Source: Mytilus edulis (Eukaryota; Mollusca; Bivalvia; Mytilida; Mytilidae). Taken from it: 64,000 nt of DNA. Within the stretch, counting starts at the first letter, position 1; each line of letters begins with the position of its first letter. The notes under the pieces are model-generated. The model did no database searches and was not told the origin of the DNA. It saw only the letters and a list, made by a program, of their open reading frames with translations. The translations under genes were made by a program, and so were the position numbers. Location: NCBI RefSeq assembly GCF_963676685.1, contig NC_092357.1, forward strand, positions 69,530,971-69,594,970, written 5' to 3'. Positions 14,201 to 23,175 of the stretch are shown here, in pieces.

Positions 14201-17200
14201 TTTTGGCACTCAGTATTTAATTTTTTAATCATTGAACTCAATATTCTGTCATTTTTTCATATCAGTTTAAAATTTTACTTTTAGCGAGCAAAATATATCA
14301 TACCTTGTACAAACTCAGATTCTGGTTCGCGACTGAGTCGAACATATTCTTCAATGGCATCTGTGAATCCTAATTTTCGAAAAGCATCTAAGAGACCATC
14401 TGCAGTTGGACTGGTTCCTATTCTTCTTCTCTGTTCAATAAACCAGTGTCTCAGGAAGCCGTGAACTCTCAGCACATTTGTTGGATTTGCCTGCATTATT
14501 TGAGTTGTCTGGTCATAATCAATCATCAATGCTGAAGCCAGTAAAGTACAATCATCTCTTCTTGCTATGACTTCTGAAAGCTCAACCAGTTTACTTTCAG
14601 TTATTGAAAGTGGTATATCTAATAAATATAAACAAATATCAAGTCACATATGTGTATATAGGAATTTTTACGTAAACTAAAATTCTTATTATTTTTTTAG
14701 TTCTACAAAGATCTTGCAAACATTTCATGGAAATAATTTCAAAAGCCATATTTCCGTGAATATTGCAGTCCAAAATGAAAATCAAATTTAATCAGTAACT
14801 CACCATGATCAATTTACAAATAAAATCTTTAATTTGGGTCATTTTATTAAGAAAATAGTATGTATATGAGCTGTGTCGGATAGAAATTGACCTTATGCAA
14901 TTGCTCGTATACATATGCATGTACATGTAAAAATGACCAGAAAACATAATACCCATAAATGGAGCATAAAAACTCACCTTAGATGCCAGGATAACAATCT
15001 AATACACCATACATGCATGCTTTTGTTTACGAACATGAGGAAAGACTCATCAGTGACACCCAATTAAAAAAAAAGTTAAAGGCCAAATATTAAAGAACAA
15101 GATTGAATAGCTTTGGGGTCTCAAACTTCCAAAAGTTTTTTCCAAATAAAATTGAGAATGGAAATAGGGAATACGAAATTGTATTTATTGTACCTCCTGA
15201 ACTTATTTCTTGTGAACTTCTGTCTGACAACGACACAGTTCCTGCTGTTAACCCACTGTCTCCAGGGGATTGCTCCTCTGTAATGACATCATTACGATGT
15301 ACAAGATGATTGACTGGAACCTCACTACTTATTCCAGTTCTAAAAAAAAGTGAAGGTTCAGTTGGTGTCTGGTTCCCAACACCTCTTATAGATGGGTGGT
15401 TACCAGGTGATGGCTGTTCTTGCTGTGAACCCAAATTTACTGGATTCTCTTGGAGACTTGGAACAACTCTAGATCTGTCATTTTCTCTGTCTTCCATTTT
15501 TAATCTTTTACGCATATATTCATGCATATAAGGATCTGTTCTACTATGTTTGTTTTGACCTTGACCTTGAATGTCTACTGTTCCTGGCTGACTCTGATTA
15601 ACACCTTGAATGTCATTTATGCTTCTATTAACACTTGCAGTTGAATTTTGGAATTCTTCTAAATGTAAAGGTAACTGGTTGCCTGTAAATTGTACTGAAC
15701 GCTCAGTAGCTTGTGAAGGTCTCTGTTGTTCTACTGTATTAGCTTGAGGTATTTGTCCTTCACCTTGGTATTCTGGTTCCATTGCTATTTCAACTGTTCT
15801 GGGTACCTGTCCTTCTTCTACTGGTCCATACCCTATCTCTGTATTTCCTCCTGTAGGTTGAGCTCCTAGCAAAACAAAATGCAAATTATAGCTTAGCTTA
15901 ATAAAACTTTCCATTCACCATGTCTAGTTTTGCGGTAAGATAATTTATATTACATGTACTGATGGTTTTGGATGTGTGATGCCATCGCCTAGGGTAAGAC
16001 ATGAAAAAGAGTAATAATCATGATAAGTGTAAACTCAAAAATTATAGCAAGTTTTTTTATGATAGCAAAGAATGCGACTAGGTGAGTATGGCAATAAAAA
16101 TATCTTGCATTCTGATATCTTATACATATATATCTGTATTCAGATTTCTAATTAAATCGCAAATACAAATGTAATAACCTCCCATAGTTTTTCATTCTTT
16201 AAAAATTGCAATATCAAAACAGTTGTTTTTTATGCTGTGCATGTTGTGTTTAATTTAGAAAAAGGGCCTTAAAAATTAAAGCTATACAAAACTGACAGAC
16301 AAATTTCCAGTCCCTTATATATTTTGACAAGCTGTGGTACCTTGATAGGCTCTGACTTTGGTCATTAAATCTCCTCGATCCATCATCTTCAACAATTTGT
16401 ACAATACGTCAACATTAAGGGGAGATAAATCCCCAGATCTCTCAAGCTGAATAAATACATCACAGATAGATTTAATTTTATCATGTTTAGATCTGGGAAT
16501 TACTGACGACAAGGTGAAAAGAGCTGTCTTCAAGTCCGCAGTCTCCATTTCTTCAGCAATTTCAAACAGAAGTAATCTAAAATAGAATAAACAAACTTTT
16601 ATATGAACAGTCAAGGATATATAACTCTATAGAGTTACCACACTTACATATACTATCATGGGTTGTCTACTCTTTGATTTCTTAAATTTTCTTAATCTGT
16701 GGTAACACATGTTTGTTATATATATGTAAAATAATGTCCCATTGAAACATGTAACAGACATACATGTACCTTCTTTAGATGAGTATAGTACATCTCATTT
16801 ACCCCCAAACAGTAGTTGGCAGAGGGGTGTGTGTGTAATACACAACTACACACTGTTTTTTTTTTTATGTTATCACAGCTTTTGAATTGTTTATCATGAT
16901 GTTTATAGTCCACAAAGACAAACACATGTTATTTGGTTTGCTGTCTCAAAGACATATAAAATGTAACCACACACCTCCTCTTATTAATTTTACCATTACT
17001 AAATTAAAGGTAATATAATTTTTTTATTTCAATACACAAATGATACAACATGATACAAGGAAGGACATGTCATCTGAACATATTATCATGATTATCAAGA
17101 GAATCTGAAAAGATATATAATAGAAAAAAAAAGAAAATGATATATTACCTGAAAGGTGAAAAATTAGAACGTCCACTTTCCACTCGATTCTTTACTTGTA

Positions 17201-17498
17201 TTTGATTAAAACCCATTTTCCTGATTAAGTCAATTCGATGACATCTACACAAACTTTCCAACAGGTAATCCACTTCTCCTCGTGAAGTGTCAATTTTTCC
17301 GATTCTTTCAAGTTCGTTAAAGATTTGAATTCCATCTTTAATTTTTTCTAATGTTTTCTGTGCTATGTGATCTTGACAGAGGAATTTTAACGATTTTATA
17401 TCGTCTGATTCTAGTTCACCGTCGATCGTAATTAATCCTCTTGTTAAGTCTGTCTGATTAATATTGTTATGATTTTGTAAAGATTCAAACTCAATCAT
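2112..17498 (-). CDS. CASP8-like: Caspase-8-like initiator caspase with DED-DED-DEATH-CASc order (11 exons)
   Basis: A cysteine protease of the extrinsic apoptosis pathway, expected to be recruited through its N-terminal death-fold domains to FADD-type adaptor complexes in the cytosol. Exons in transcript order: 17498-17149, 16576-16341, 15865-15194, 14618-14304, 12964-12896, 10933-10838, 10068-9937, 9018-8920, 6672-6373, 3590-3401, 2244-2112. All junctions are GT-AG and the phases agree throughout, giving 863 codons plus stop. Approximate domains: DED1 20-105, DED2 115-193, Ser/Gln/Pro-rich linker 195-420, death domain 421-515, second linker to about 610, p20 about 612-755, p10 about 772-862. 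Catalytic His706 lies in SILTHG and Cys749 in QACQG; the P1-Asp pocket Arg lies in RTGT. An in-frame TAA at 17511-17513 supports the start. Vertebrate caspase-8 lacks the death domain. The splice model is inferred by eye, without transcript data. Confidence 0.88.
2428..2695 (+). repeat. T-rich imperfect tandem repeat
   Basis: Irregular 25-30 bp units around 'tttattgtcatttttg' and 'tagattttgtttattg'. It lies in the last caspase intron. The + frame is open only because the tract is T-rich. Confidence 0.6.
2780..2945 (+). repeat. Dispersed repeat family B, copy 1
   Basis: Contains 'caatccaccattttctaca', 'aatgcctgtaccaagtcagg' and 'tttgattttgcc'. Other copies are at 6740-6945, 37149-37372 (inverted) and 43225-43465. 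Function unknown; probably a mobile-element relic. Confidence 0.7.
3122..3452 (-). repeat. Partial duplicates of the caspase exon 10 tail with donor site
   Basis: 'gataagcatatttatccag' with its surrounding 50-60 bp occurs three times: near 3129, near 3345 (as 'ggtaagcat') and near 3402. The last is the real exon end. The extra copies lie just downstream in the intron, and each repeats the end of the [15 protein letters not shown] coding stretch with a splice-donor-like GTAAGT or degenerate form. Confidence 0.8.
3401..3590 (-). CDS. CASP8-like: Caspase exon 10: p20/p10 linker and p10 start
   Basis: Starts [17 protein letters not shown], containing a likely ETD processing site, then [20 protein letters not shown] and GSWYINKL, the p10 substrate-pocket strands. 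Donor TTATCA|GTAAGT in phase 2. Confidence 0.92.
3838..3985. repeat. Palindromic element, about 148 bp
   Basis: Arms of about 50 bp carrying 'gaaagtggccgcat' and 'gtgttcatcct', with a short AT-rich loop. It lies in caspase intron 9. Confidence 0.75.
4000..5120. other. Caspase intron sequence, no gene seen
   Basis: A 122-codon open frame at 4669-5037 is AT-rich with no recognisable domain; I do not call it a gene. Confidence 0.5.
5126..5253. repeat. Long hairpin palindrome
   Basis: Arms of about 55 bp ('agaataataagtag', 'gatactgactatatcatg') around the GC-rich tip 'gagcccgttagggcgag'. It resembles a foldback MITE. Confidence 0.8.
5461..5765 (-). repeat. Right arm of the 310-bp inverted repeat pair
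   Basis: Inverted copy of 1574-1883, including its own outer hairpin. The last two caspase exons lie between the two arms. Confidence 0.75.
5818..5978. repeat. Palindromic element, about 160 bp
   Basis: Ends 'agcagtactgtagttgaa' and the complement, with inner pairs 'gttgccacc' / 'ggtggcaac' and 'ttttactg' / 'cagtaaaa'. It is a MITE-like hairpin in caspase intron 9. Confidence 0.75.
6373..6672 (-). CDS. CASP8-like: Caspase exon 9: p20 catalytic core
   Basis: Holds the catalytic histidine ([16 protein letters not shown]) and the catalytic cysteine pentapeptide QACQG, preceded by [13 protein letters not shown] as in caspase-8. Donor GAAG|GTATAA in phase 1. Confidence 0.93.
6740..6945 (+). repeat. 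Dispersed repeat family B, copy 2
   Basis: Same order of blocks as 2780-2945 and 43225-43465 ('agctagctataaaaccagg', 'gaaaatgcctgtacc'). It lies in caspase intron 8. Confidence 0.7.
7472..7590. repeat. Palindromic element around gcgata ends
   Basis: Arms of about 50 bp: 'gcgataaacagattatc' and 'catctcaac' on the left pair with 'gttgagatg' and 'taatctataaatatcgc' on the right, with several mismatches. The rest of the 2.2-kb intron 8 shows no exon. Confidence 0.65.
8300..8420. repeat. Fragment of a ggcggatcca-type MITE
   Basis: 'taggtggatccaggggg' followed by 'tatatagggaatcactga' matches the element at 37880-38013 and is related to those at 22571, 47855 and 48864. Confidence 0.5.
8920..9018 (-). 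CDS. CASP8-like: Caspase exon 8: p20 beta-1 and RTGT
   Basis: Reads [10 protein letters not shown] through [11 protein letters not shown]. The RTGT motif supplies the conserved Arg that contacts the substrate P1 Asp. Acceptor TTTTTAG, donor GCAG|GTAAAT. Confidence 0.87.
9937..10068 (-). CDS. CASP8-like: Caspase exon 7: end of linker and start of p20
   Basis: Ends [11 protein letters not shown], which joins [10 protein letters not shown] of the next exon and aligns with the p20 start of caspase-8 (YxMxxxPRG...LIINN). [10 protein letters not shown] just upstream offers a possible Asp processing site; that is an inference. Confidence 0.82.
10117..10275 (-). repeat. 3' fragment of the RT element in a caspase intron
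   Basis: Reads 'aaaattgagaat' followed by 'gtcaaagagacaacaacc'. This is the complement of the 3'-terminal sequence shared by 24030-24145, 40095-40380 and 50600-50880. Confidence 0.65.
10555..10680 (+). repeat. Dispersed repeat family A
   Basis: 'gaaggccgtaccgtgacct', 'ttgtctcattggcaatcat' and 'accacatcttcttt'. Copies recur at 26505, 29928, 33775, 36735, 41105 and 48275, in both orientations, with a partial one near 9770. Confidence 0.75.
10838..10933 (-). CDS. CASP8-like: Caspase exon 6: short linker exon
   Basis: 96 bp reading [19 protein letters not shown] and onward, hydrophilic. Acceptor GATTACAG, donor CCAA|GTAAGT, both strong and in phase. Confidence 0.7.
11024..11330 (-). repeat. Dispersed repeat with gacggacg microsatellite
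   Basis: Shares 'cccctctactatcgtaggtg' and the GACGGACGAACG tract with the inverted copy at 21054-21300. It lies in caspase intron 5. Confidence 0.7.
11507..12806. mobile_element. Candidate 1.3-kb TIR element in caspase intron 5
   Basis: Near-identical inverted ends of about 28 bp: 'gtttgtttgcagtttaccga' on the left and the complement of 'gtttgtttgcagttttccga' on the right. Inside, 11740-11790 and 12060-12105 form a second inverted repeat around 'tatccatgaag' and 'tcacggaggagt'. A 66-codon minus-strand frame (12105-11905, containing [20 protein letters not shown]) is of unknown origin. No transposase domain was recognised. The target duplication is not clear. Confidence 0.6.
12896..12964 (-). 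CDS. CASP8-like: Caspase exon 5: short linker exon
   Basis: 69 bp reading [19 protein letters not shown] in the frame set by its neighbours, with a TTACAG acceptor and a CATCAG|GTATGT donor. The frame choice depends on phase continuity; a different frame is also open here. Confidence 0.65.
12965..14303. other. Caspase intron 4, no feature recognised
   Basis: AT-rich intron between the death-domain exon and exon 5. No repeat matching others in the window was noticed. Confidence 0.5.
14304..14618 (-). CDS. CASP8-like: Caspase exon 4: death domain
   Basis: Starts [20 protein letters not shown], followed by LLASALMID, the LRHWF helix, a [14 protein letters not shown] segment and AIEEYV. This six-helix spacing matches a DEATH domain (compare the L..W and L..AL...G pattern of FADD). 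It is a single exon, phase 1 on both sides, so it forms a movable module. Its family assignment is by pattern only. Confidence 0.78.
15145..15180 (-). repeat. Tiny RT-element 3' terminus in caspase intron 3
   Basis: 'aaaattgagaatggaaatag' is the complement of the 3' end shared by RT-element copies (ccatttccattctcaatttt). Only about 35 bp remain, right next to the exon 3 donor. Confidence 0.45.
15194..15865 (-). CDS. CASP8-like: Caspase exon 3: low-complexity linker
   Basis: 224 codons rich in Gln, Ser, Pro, Asn and Gly, with a short basic patch (MRKRLKME) in the middle and no recognised domain. It is probably disordered. Both borders are phase 1, so it could be skipped without breaking the frame. 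Confidence 0.8.
15866..17148. other. Caspase introns 1 and 2, no extra feature
   Basis: Apart from exon 2 (16341-16576) these AT-rich sequences show no further exon or clear repeat. Confidence 0.5.
16341..16576 (-). CDS. CASP8-like: Caspase exon 2: DED2
   Basis: Encodes [20 protein letters not shown], the start of the second DED, and ends with RGDLMTKV, which carries an RxDL motif. It begins after a TTTTAG acceptor and ends CAAG|GTACCA in phase 1. Confidence 0.87.
17149..17498 (-). CDS. CASP8-like: Caspase exon 1: DED1
   Basis: Encodes residues 1-116. A helical DED core with LKFLCQDHI is followed by the RxDL signature in RIDLIRKMG, as in caspase-8, caspase-10 and FADD. The donor reads CAG|GTAATA and leaves two bases. 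The end of this exon (SPF) with the start of exon 2 (RLLLFEI) rebuilds the DED2 start seen in caspase-8. Confidence 0.85.
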
Positions 17499-17690
17499 TG
17501 TTTCTATTTTTTATGGTTTCACTTTAATCATTTAATTATCACATCGTCTACTTGTTTCTCTAATATAATTCTGAAAAATATATAAATGTATCAAAAATAT
17601 AAAATAATGAAAATTAATCAAATGTATCATGTTAAAAAATATTCTGAAACTAGTAAAATTTTATCAACAATATGGTTAGTGATGGGGACC
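17499..17690 (-). other. Probable 5' UTR and upstream region of the caspase gene
   Basis: An in-frame TAA stands five codons before the ATG. A possible acceptor (ATATTAG|AGAAAC, near 17560) could end an upstream untranslated exon. No firm promoter motif was identified. Confidence 0.4.
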
Positions 17691-17929
17691 TTGGTGGCTA
17701 AGTGTTGAAGTAGTCATCATGGTCATACTACTGTATCACTAGCCTGCCAACACTCTTGCCGATCCTTTAAGTTGCAATATATACATGATATATAATTCTG
17801 AAAAATCTATGTTAAATGTATCAAAATATGTAATGTTGAAAATTAATCAAATGTATGATGTATTTTCTCAAACTAATAAACATGATAAATGTTATTAAGT
17901 CATTGTACATGATTGTAAGTATAAGGTTA

Positions 17930-18600
17930 ATGATGGACATTCAAATAAGTTTCAGGAGGCCTCAGTCAATGTTGGTTGCGAACTTTTCCATGGTGTCTAA
18001 GCACATAGAGGTCTAACTATAATCACTAGACTGTCAAACCTGGTGTTATGAGTTCAAATCCCACACGGGGCATGTGCACTTGACTCCAATCGTAATTGAC
18101 TAGGATTGTTTTCTTACATTTGTACCTAAGGACGGTGGTTTTCTCCTTGGACATGGTAGACTCAGACTTCCTCCACCAATAAAAAATGACCGCCTAGAAA
18201 TAGCACCAGGCTTCTCGCTAAGGATTTTTGAAGGCGAGTCCAGGGACTCGTCATTTTTGGCCATGGTGAGTCCAACAGCAAGAAGATTATATTTTATTGC
18301 AATATAATGTAATATTTTATCCTCCATGGCCTAACAGAGCAATGAAATGACATTAAATTCAGATTACTTCTTAAACATTTGCTATAAAAATGATATCTTT
18401 GTTTAACTGTGTTCAGTTTATACAAAATATTACAATCTTGATGCATCTGTGGACTCACCAGTTTTGAAAATGGTGAGTCCAGACAGATTTTGATGAGTCC
18501 AGGACTCATGGACTCACCTTAGCGAGAACCCTGAATAGCACAATAGTCACTGACTAATAGTGTTGAAATTACAACAATCAATCAATCAATCAAATTGTAG
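17930..18600 (+). mobile_element. tRNA-derived SINE-like element, interrupted
   Basis: A head with 'gtgtctaagcacatagagg' and a B-box-like 'gagttcaaatcccac' is followed by a body and a simple tail 'aatcaatcaatcaatcaa'. The body is split at 18207-18533 by a hAT-type MITE. A second, partial head-like copy is at 17690-17770. Confidence 0.6.
18207..18533. mobile_element. hAT-type MITE, 327 bp
   Basis: TIRs are CAGGCTTCTCGCTAAGG and the complement of CAGGGTTCTCGCTAAGG. An exact 8-bp duplication AATAGCAC lies at 18199-18206 and 18534-18541. An 8-bp target and CAGGG-type ends are the hAT signature. It has no transposase, so it is non-autonomous. Confidence 0.87.
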
Positions 18601-20373
18601 CTACATTGAATAAATAAGTTCCAAAATATACCATTCATGCCATTGTACATGGTGTATACAATTTCTAAGTTTATATCTAATATGTCTCTTGTCAATCCTT
18701 TTAGTTGCAAATTACACCTGGTTTTACAGTTTGTTCTTCTGCTGCGATATCAACGCAGTCGCTGTATATTGTGCGATATCACTGCCGTCCCAGGTTCATT
18801 TAGGGCTGAGCGCTCATCCACATGTTTAACCCTGCAAACATCTTTATGTCGCTGTCTCAAGACAGGATCCTGAAGTACAGTCACAGGTTGTCACTGGTTC
18901 AGGTCTGTCATACACAAAGTATTTTTTTTCATGAATTGTTTGTTAAAAATTAGGATGTCTTGTTGGAATTGTTAAACATTTTTCCATGTGGTGTATGACC
19001 AAAACGACATAACCACCAAATGGATAAATGGCAAATTCTCTCTTAATCCTATTACTGTACACATTTTATGACAAATTGATTAAACAAAGACGACAAATCT
19101 GTTGAATTTCTACAGATTTCAATTCTTCGACTTGTCAAAAGAACGGGAAGTAACCACAGAAAACAGAAATGGGATTGACATTTATGTGTAAGTGTTATAT
19201 GTAATAACATAAAATTTAATCTGAAACATAGCTACAAGAATGAAACTAGTTGTTCATATATAAGTTTCAACTTATTCAAGAAAATGTAATGGCTGTCTGT
19301 AACTTGTAAGTGTAACAAGTTTAGGGACTAATTAATTACCAGTTATTTATAGCGTTTCTCTCCCTCAGTTTTGTGTTAAAATAGCATACCAATCTTCCTG
19401 GTGTTTAGAAGTAAAAATGTGCAACACTGATAATCCTCTTATTCATACTTTCACAAGTTCAAGTTCAACTGGAAATTCTCCGCATTAAATCGGAGATCCC
19501 CTTATTCTAAAAATAGATTAATGAAAAAATCTTTGTGGTATCATGTACGTTTACTTGTATCACAATTTATCGTTCCTTTTCTGTAGTCTAGACTAACATA
19601 CCATACTTTTAGTTATTTTACTCGACAATAAAATGTAATTTCAGCATAATTTTGTACATCTAACTATACTGTACTGTATTTCATCGAATTTGGGAATTTC
19701 TATTCTGAAAGTTTTATGTGAGAAAGTTTTCGACGGAAGTTGGATCCTTATACAATCTCATCCTCTTGTCTTGTCGTCCTTTTATTCACACACTCGCCAT
19801 ACATTGTTAATGAACACTGGACAGAGAGTAACAGGAAAAAAATAGCTTCGTGGTGCCAAGATTTTCCAGGTTATAGACTTTTTTCATTCATAAAGGCTAA
19901 TGAACAGTTTCCTTAACTGTTTTAAAAATGATAGATGCAATAAAATGAAAATATTCAAAGATTTGTCTGTTACTACATATTTATATTGTATTGGTGACAT
20001 ACTTGTACAGTGTATCATAAATTTATGTCAGTTTTGGGGTGTTTTTTTAAATTTTTATTTCTATGGAGGTAGGGGGGATACACAGTTTTCATTTTGATTC
20101 CAGATGTATCAATTAGTTCAAGTTTGATTTATTTCAGTTTCAGATATCGATCACTATCATATACTAAAATAATTACATTAGATGTATGTTTCATTATAAT
20201 ACGTTATTCTGATTGGCTAACTGCACATCATGTGCTATTCCTGAAACAATTGCATTAGACAATAAAATTTATCATTCATGATGACACGAGGTCCCACAAT
20301 AAAGTGCACAGGTGAATTAAATGAAAACTTGATAAAAATCGTTTTTTCATGTTCTAGCTAAAAAAATGTAATT
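18601..20373. other. Non-coding stretch, no feature recognised
   Basis: Short open frames only (60-78 codons), with no domain. Nothing convincing was seen. Confidence 0.5.
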
Positions 20374-20536
20374 ATAAGTATTGAATGCTTCTTTTTGTAA
20401 CTTTATAGGGTTGTAAAAGCGTTGACCGTGCGCACATTTTTAGTATGAAGCGCTTTCCGCGCTTCATACAAAATGTTTCGGTCAACGCTTTTACACCCCA
20501 ATAAATTTACAAAAAGCAGCATTCAATTCTTAATTA
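20374..20536. repeat. Palindromic element, about 163 bp
   Basis: Arms share 'gtaaaagcgttgacc' and 'ctttttgtaa', around the tip 'gaagcgctttccgcgcttc'. It is a foldback MITE-like hairpin. Confidence 0.85.
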
Positions 20537-20675
20537 AACGATAGTTGTATGTGTGAGTGTATGCGAGTGGGAGAGAAAGGCTTTTTATTTTTACTTTATG
20601 TGATTACATGCTTGTTATGAGCCCTATGATTAGGAAATAAAATATCTTTATCTTTATCTTTAAATCAAAGGGGGG

Positions 20676-20788
20676 TCCGCTCGACAGTCCGACAGTTCTA
20701 TAGTCCGACGGTTCCATGGTCCGACGGTTTAATATTCCAATGTAGTTCTATAGTCCGACGGTCCGACAGTCCGACATATACAACCAGA
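20676..20788 (+). repeat. tccgac minisatellite, array 1
   Basis: Units of 14-16 bp such as 'agtccgacggttccatgg' and 'tatagtccgacggt'. Same motif family as the arrays at 22797 (inverted) and 23045. Confidence 0.8.
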
Positions 20789-21053
20789 TATGATATAGAC
20801 TAATCACAGACACAAGACGTTCTATCAGGCTTTCGAGACGCGATAGACCTAACTTTTCCAAAACTGAATCCCCGTTTTTGGTTTTTAACTTATTTCTCAG
20901 ATAATCCCCCTTTCATATTTCAACCTATATATCTTAATCTATTTAAACTACTTTAGAATTGCACACTTATCACGTGAAATACTTGAATGTTTACCTAGCT
21001 TTCGAGACGCGACAGACCTATTTTTTTCCAAACTGAATCCCCGTTATTTTTTA

Positions 21054-21300
21054 TGCCCCACCTACGATAGTAGAGGGGCATTGTGTTTTCTGGTCTGTCC
21101 GTCCGTGCGTTTGTTCGTCCGTTCATCCTGCTTCAGGTTAAAGTTTTTGGTCAAGGTAGTTTTTGATGAAGTTGAAGTCAGCCAATCAACTTGAAACTTA
21201 ATACACATGTTCCTTATGATATGATCTTCTAATTTTAATGCCAAATAAGAGTTTTTACCCCAATTTCACGGTCCAATGAACATGGAAAATGATAGTGCGA
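21054..21300 (+). repeat. Dispersed repeat, inverted copy of 11024-11330
   Basis: 'cacctacgatagtagagggg', a GTCCGTCCG tract and 'catggaaaatgatagtgcga' match the other copy in inverted order. Confidence 0.7.
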
Positions 21301-21929
21301 GTGGGTCAACCTGCGATATTTTTCATAAATAAATAATTCTTAATTTGATCATATTGGTTTGTATGAAAATATAAGTATTTGATAAATTAATGCATTACTA
21401 AAAACAAAATAAGAAAAAAATACTAACGGATTATCCGTTGTTACACAATGTAAACTTATACCAATAAAATAACTAAATGCATAACCCATTAATAAAGAAA
21501 CAAAAAAGCAAAGAACTTAAGAAATGTCTTCTTGCGGTAACGCAATACCATGTACACCAGAAAGCGGACTAAATTGGTCCCGTTAATGTATTATTGTATA
21601 ACTCTTAACAAATTATATGATATATACTATAATTGTTAATTTTTTTGTGCCACGTATCAAATTGATGATTTTGGTCGTTTTCAACTGATTTTTATCGTGC
21701 TGTTTCACCACGGTCTTCGGAAAACTTGGATCCAGAAAAAAAAACGTTTAACCCTGCTGTGGTTTTTGTTTTTTGCTGTAATTTTTTATACTTGTTTTCC
21801 GTTTTAGGTTTTCTCGTCTGAATTATTTTACACGGGACCCTTTTTTTTTGCTTTAGCTAACCTGACCTAAAAAAAATCATGTGAGCTTTTGCCATCACTT
21901 GGCGTCCGTTTGTCAATATTCTAATTAAA

Positions 21930-22260
21930 AATTATCTCCTCTGAAACCACAGGGCCAATTTGAACGAAACTTGGCAGCAATGGTCCTTATGTGGTCCTCT
22001 TTCATAATTGTGTCCGATGCCCCGTAGTACAAGATGGCCGCTATAGCTGAACATAGTTAAACATAAGGGTCCTATGGAAAGTTCACTTCAAAATCATCTT
22101 GTCTGAAACCATTAAGTCAATTTGAAGCAAACTTTGCAGCAATGGTCCTTGTGTGGTCTCTTTTAGAAGTTATGGTCAGCGTCCCCAAACTCCAACCAAG
22201 ACGGCCGCCACAACCGAACTTACTAGTAGTTAAAAATAGGACCCTATAAAAAATCCACTT
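21930..22260 (+). repeat. Two imperfect tandem copies of a ~155-bp repeat
   Basis: 'cagcaatggtccttatgtgg' recurs as 'cagcaatggtccttgtgtgg' about 160 bp later, with 'aagatggccgc' and 'aagacggccgc' in the same relative place. Confidence 0.65.
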
Positions 22261-22570
22261 ACATATTTTATTGTCTGAAACAAGGGGTCAATTTTAACTT
22301 TGGCTTACAAATATTGTCTTGAACATTAAGAAAAAAAAACAAACTTAAAATTAAATAGTGCAGCATTTGTATGCCAGGCGGCAGCACTAGTCAGTCATAT
22401 GATTACTGTGAATACGTGAACACAGTCATATGTGACCAGAACTGACTTAGTGGAGGCCCCCCCCCCCCAAAAAAAAAAACCCACATAATTGACCAGAAGC
22501 CATGTTCAGCTTTTCCTCCAGTTGGTAGGTAGGATCTTTTTACTTTTAAATCAGTTCACGATACTTTCAT

Positions 22571-22733
22571 CAGGGGCGGATCCAGCCATTTTAAAAGAGG
22601 GTCCTAACCTAGGACAAAAAAGGGGGGGCGGGTCAACTTCGTGTCCTCATTGAAATGCCTTGATCGTCCAAAAATAGGGGGTTCCATCCCCGGACCCCAC
22701 ACCTCTTTTTGGATCCGCCACTGCTTTCATCAT
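22571..22733. mobile_element. ggcggatcca-type MITE
   Basis: Left end 'caggggcggatccag', right end 'tggatccgccactg', the same terminal pair as at 47855-48003 and 48864-49010. Confidence 0.6.
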
Positions 22734-22796
22734 ATATACGCAGTACTTAAATCCGGTACATAACTTCCGACTCATATCAAATGAAGAAGAAATACC

Positions 22797-22912
22797 ACTA
22801 AACTGTCGGACTATTGAACTGTCGGAACATCGAAGCGTCGGACCATCAAACCGTTGGACTATCGAAATGTCGGACCATCGAACTGTCGGACTATCGAAGC
22901 GTCGAACTATCA
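22797..22912 (-). repeat. tccgac minisatellite, array 2 (inverted)
   Basis: 14-16 bp units such as 'gtcggactatcgaa' and 'gtcggaccatcgaa', complementary to array 1. With array 1 it brackets a 2-kb segment as inverted tandem-repeat ends. Confidence 0.8.
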
Positions 22913-22956
22913 CTACGAATCAATTTGAAAGTGCGACCTAAAAGATAGTATACATA

Positions 22957-23037
22957 TATAAATCAGCAAAGACCCATCGAAACAACATCTGATAAACAAA
23001 TTTAATAATACTTTTAGATATTTAGATGATATTTTGG
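22957..23037 (+). pseudogene. 80-bp fragment of the RT element
   Basis: Near-identical to 45612-45692 in the RT pseudogene, including the bases for the YLDDIL catalytic motif (here 'tagatatttagatgatattt'). It ends abruptly at the next minisatellite. Confidence 0.8.
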
Positions 23038-23044
23038 TGACATC

Positions 23045-23175
23045 CCATTAGTCCGACAACCATTATTCCGACAGTCCATTACTCCGACAGCCCACTATTC
23101 CGACAGCCCATTACTCCGACAACCCATAATGATTATTCCGACAACCCATTACTCCGACAGCCCATTATTCCGGCG
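23045..23175 (+). repeat. tccgac minisatellite, array 3
   Basis: Units of about 17 bp of the form 'ccattactccgacagc'. Confidence 0.8.

Noticed and set aside
15103-15531. Two + strand frames opposite caspase exon 3
   Set aside because: Antisense shadows of the coding exon with no independent support.
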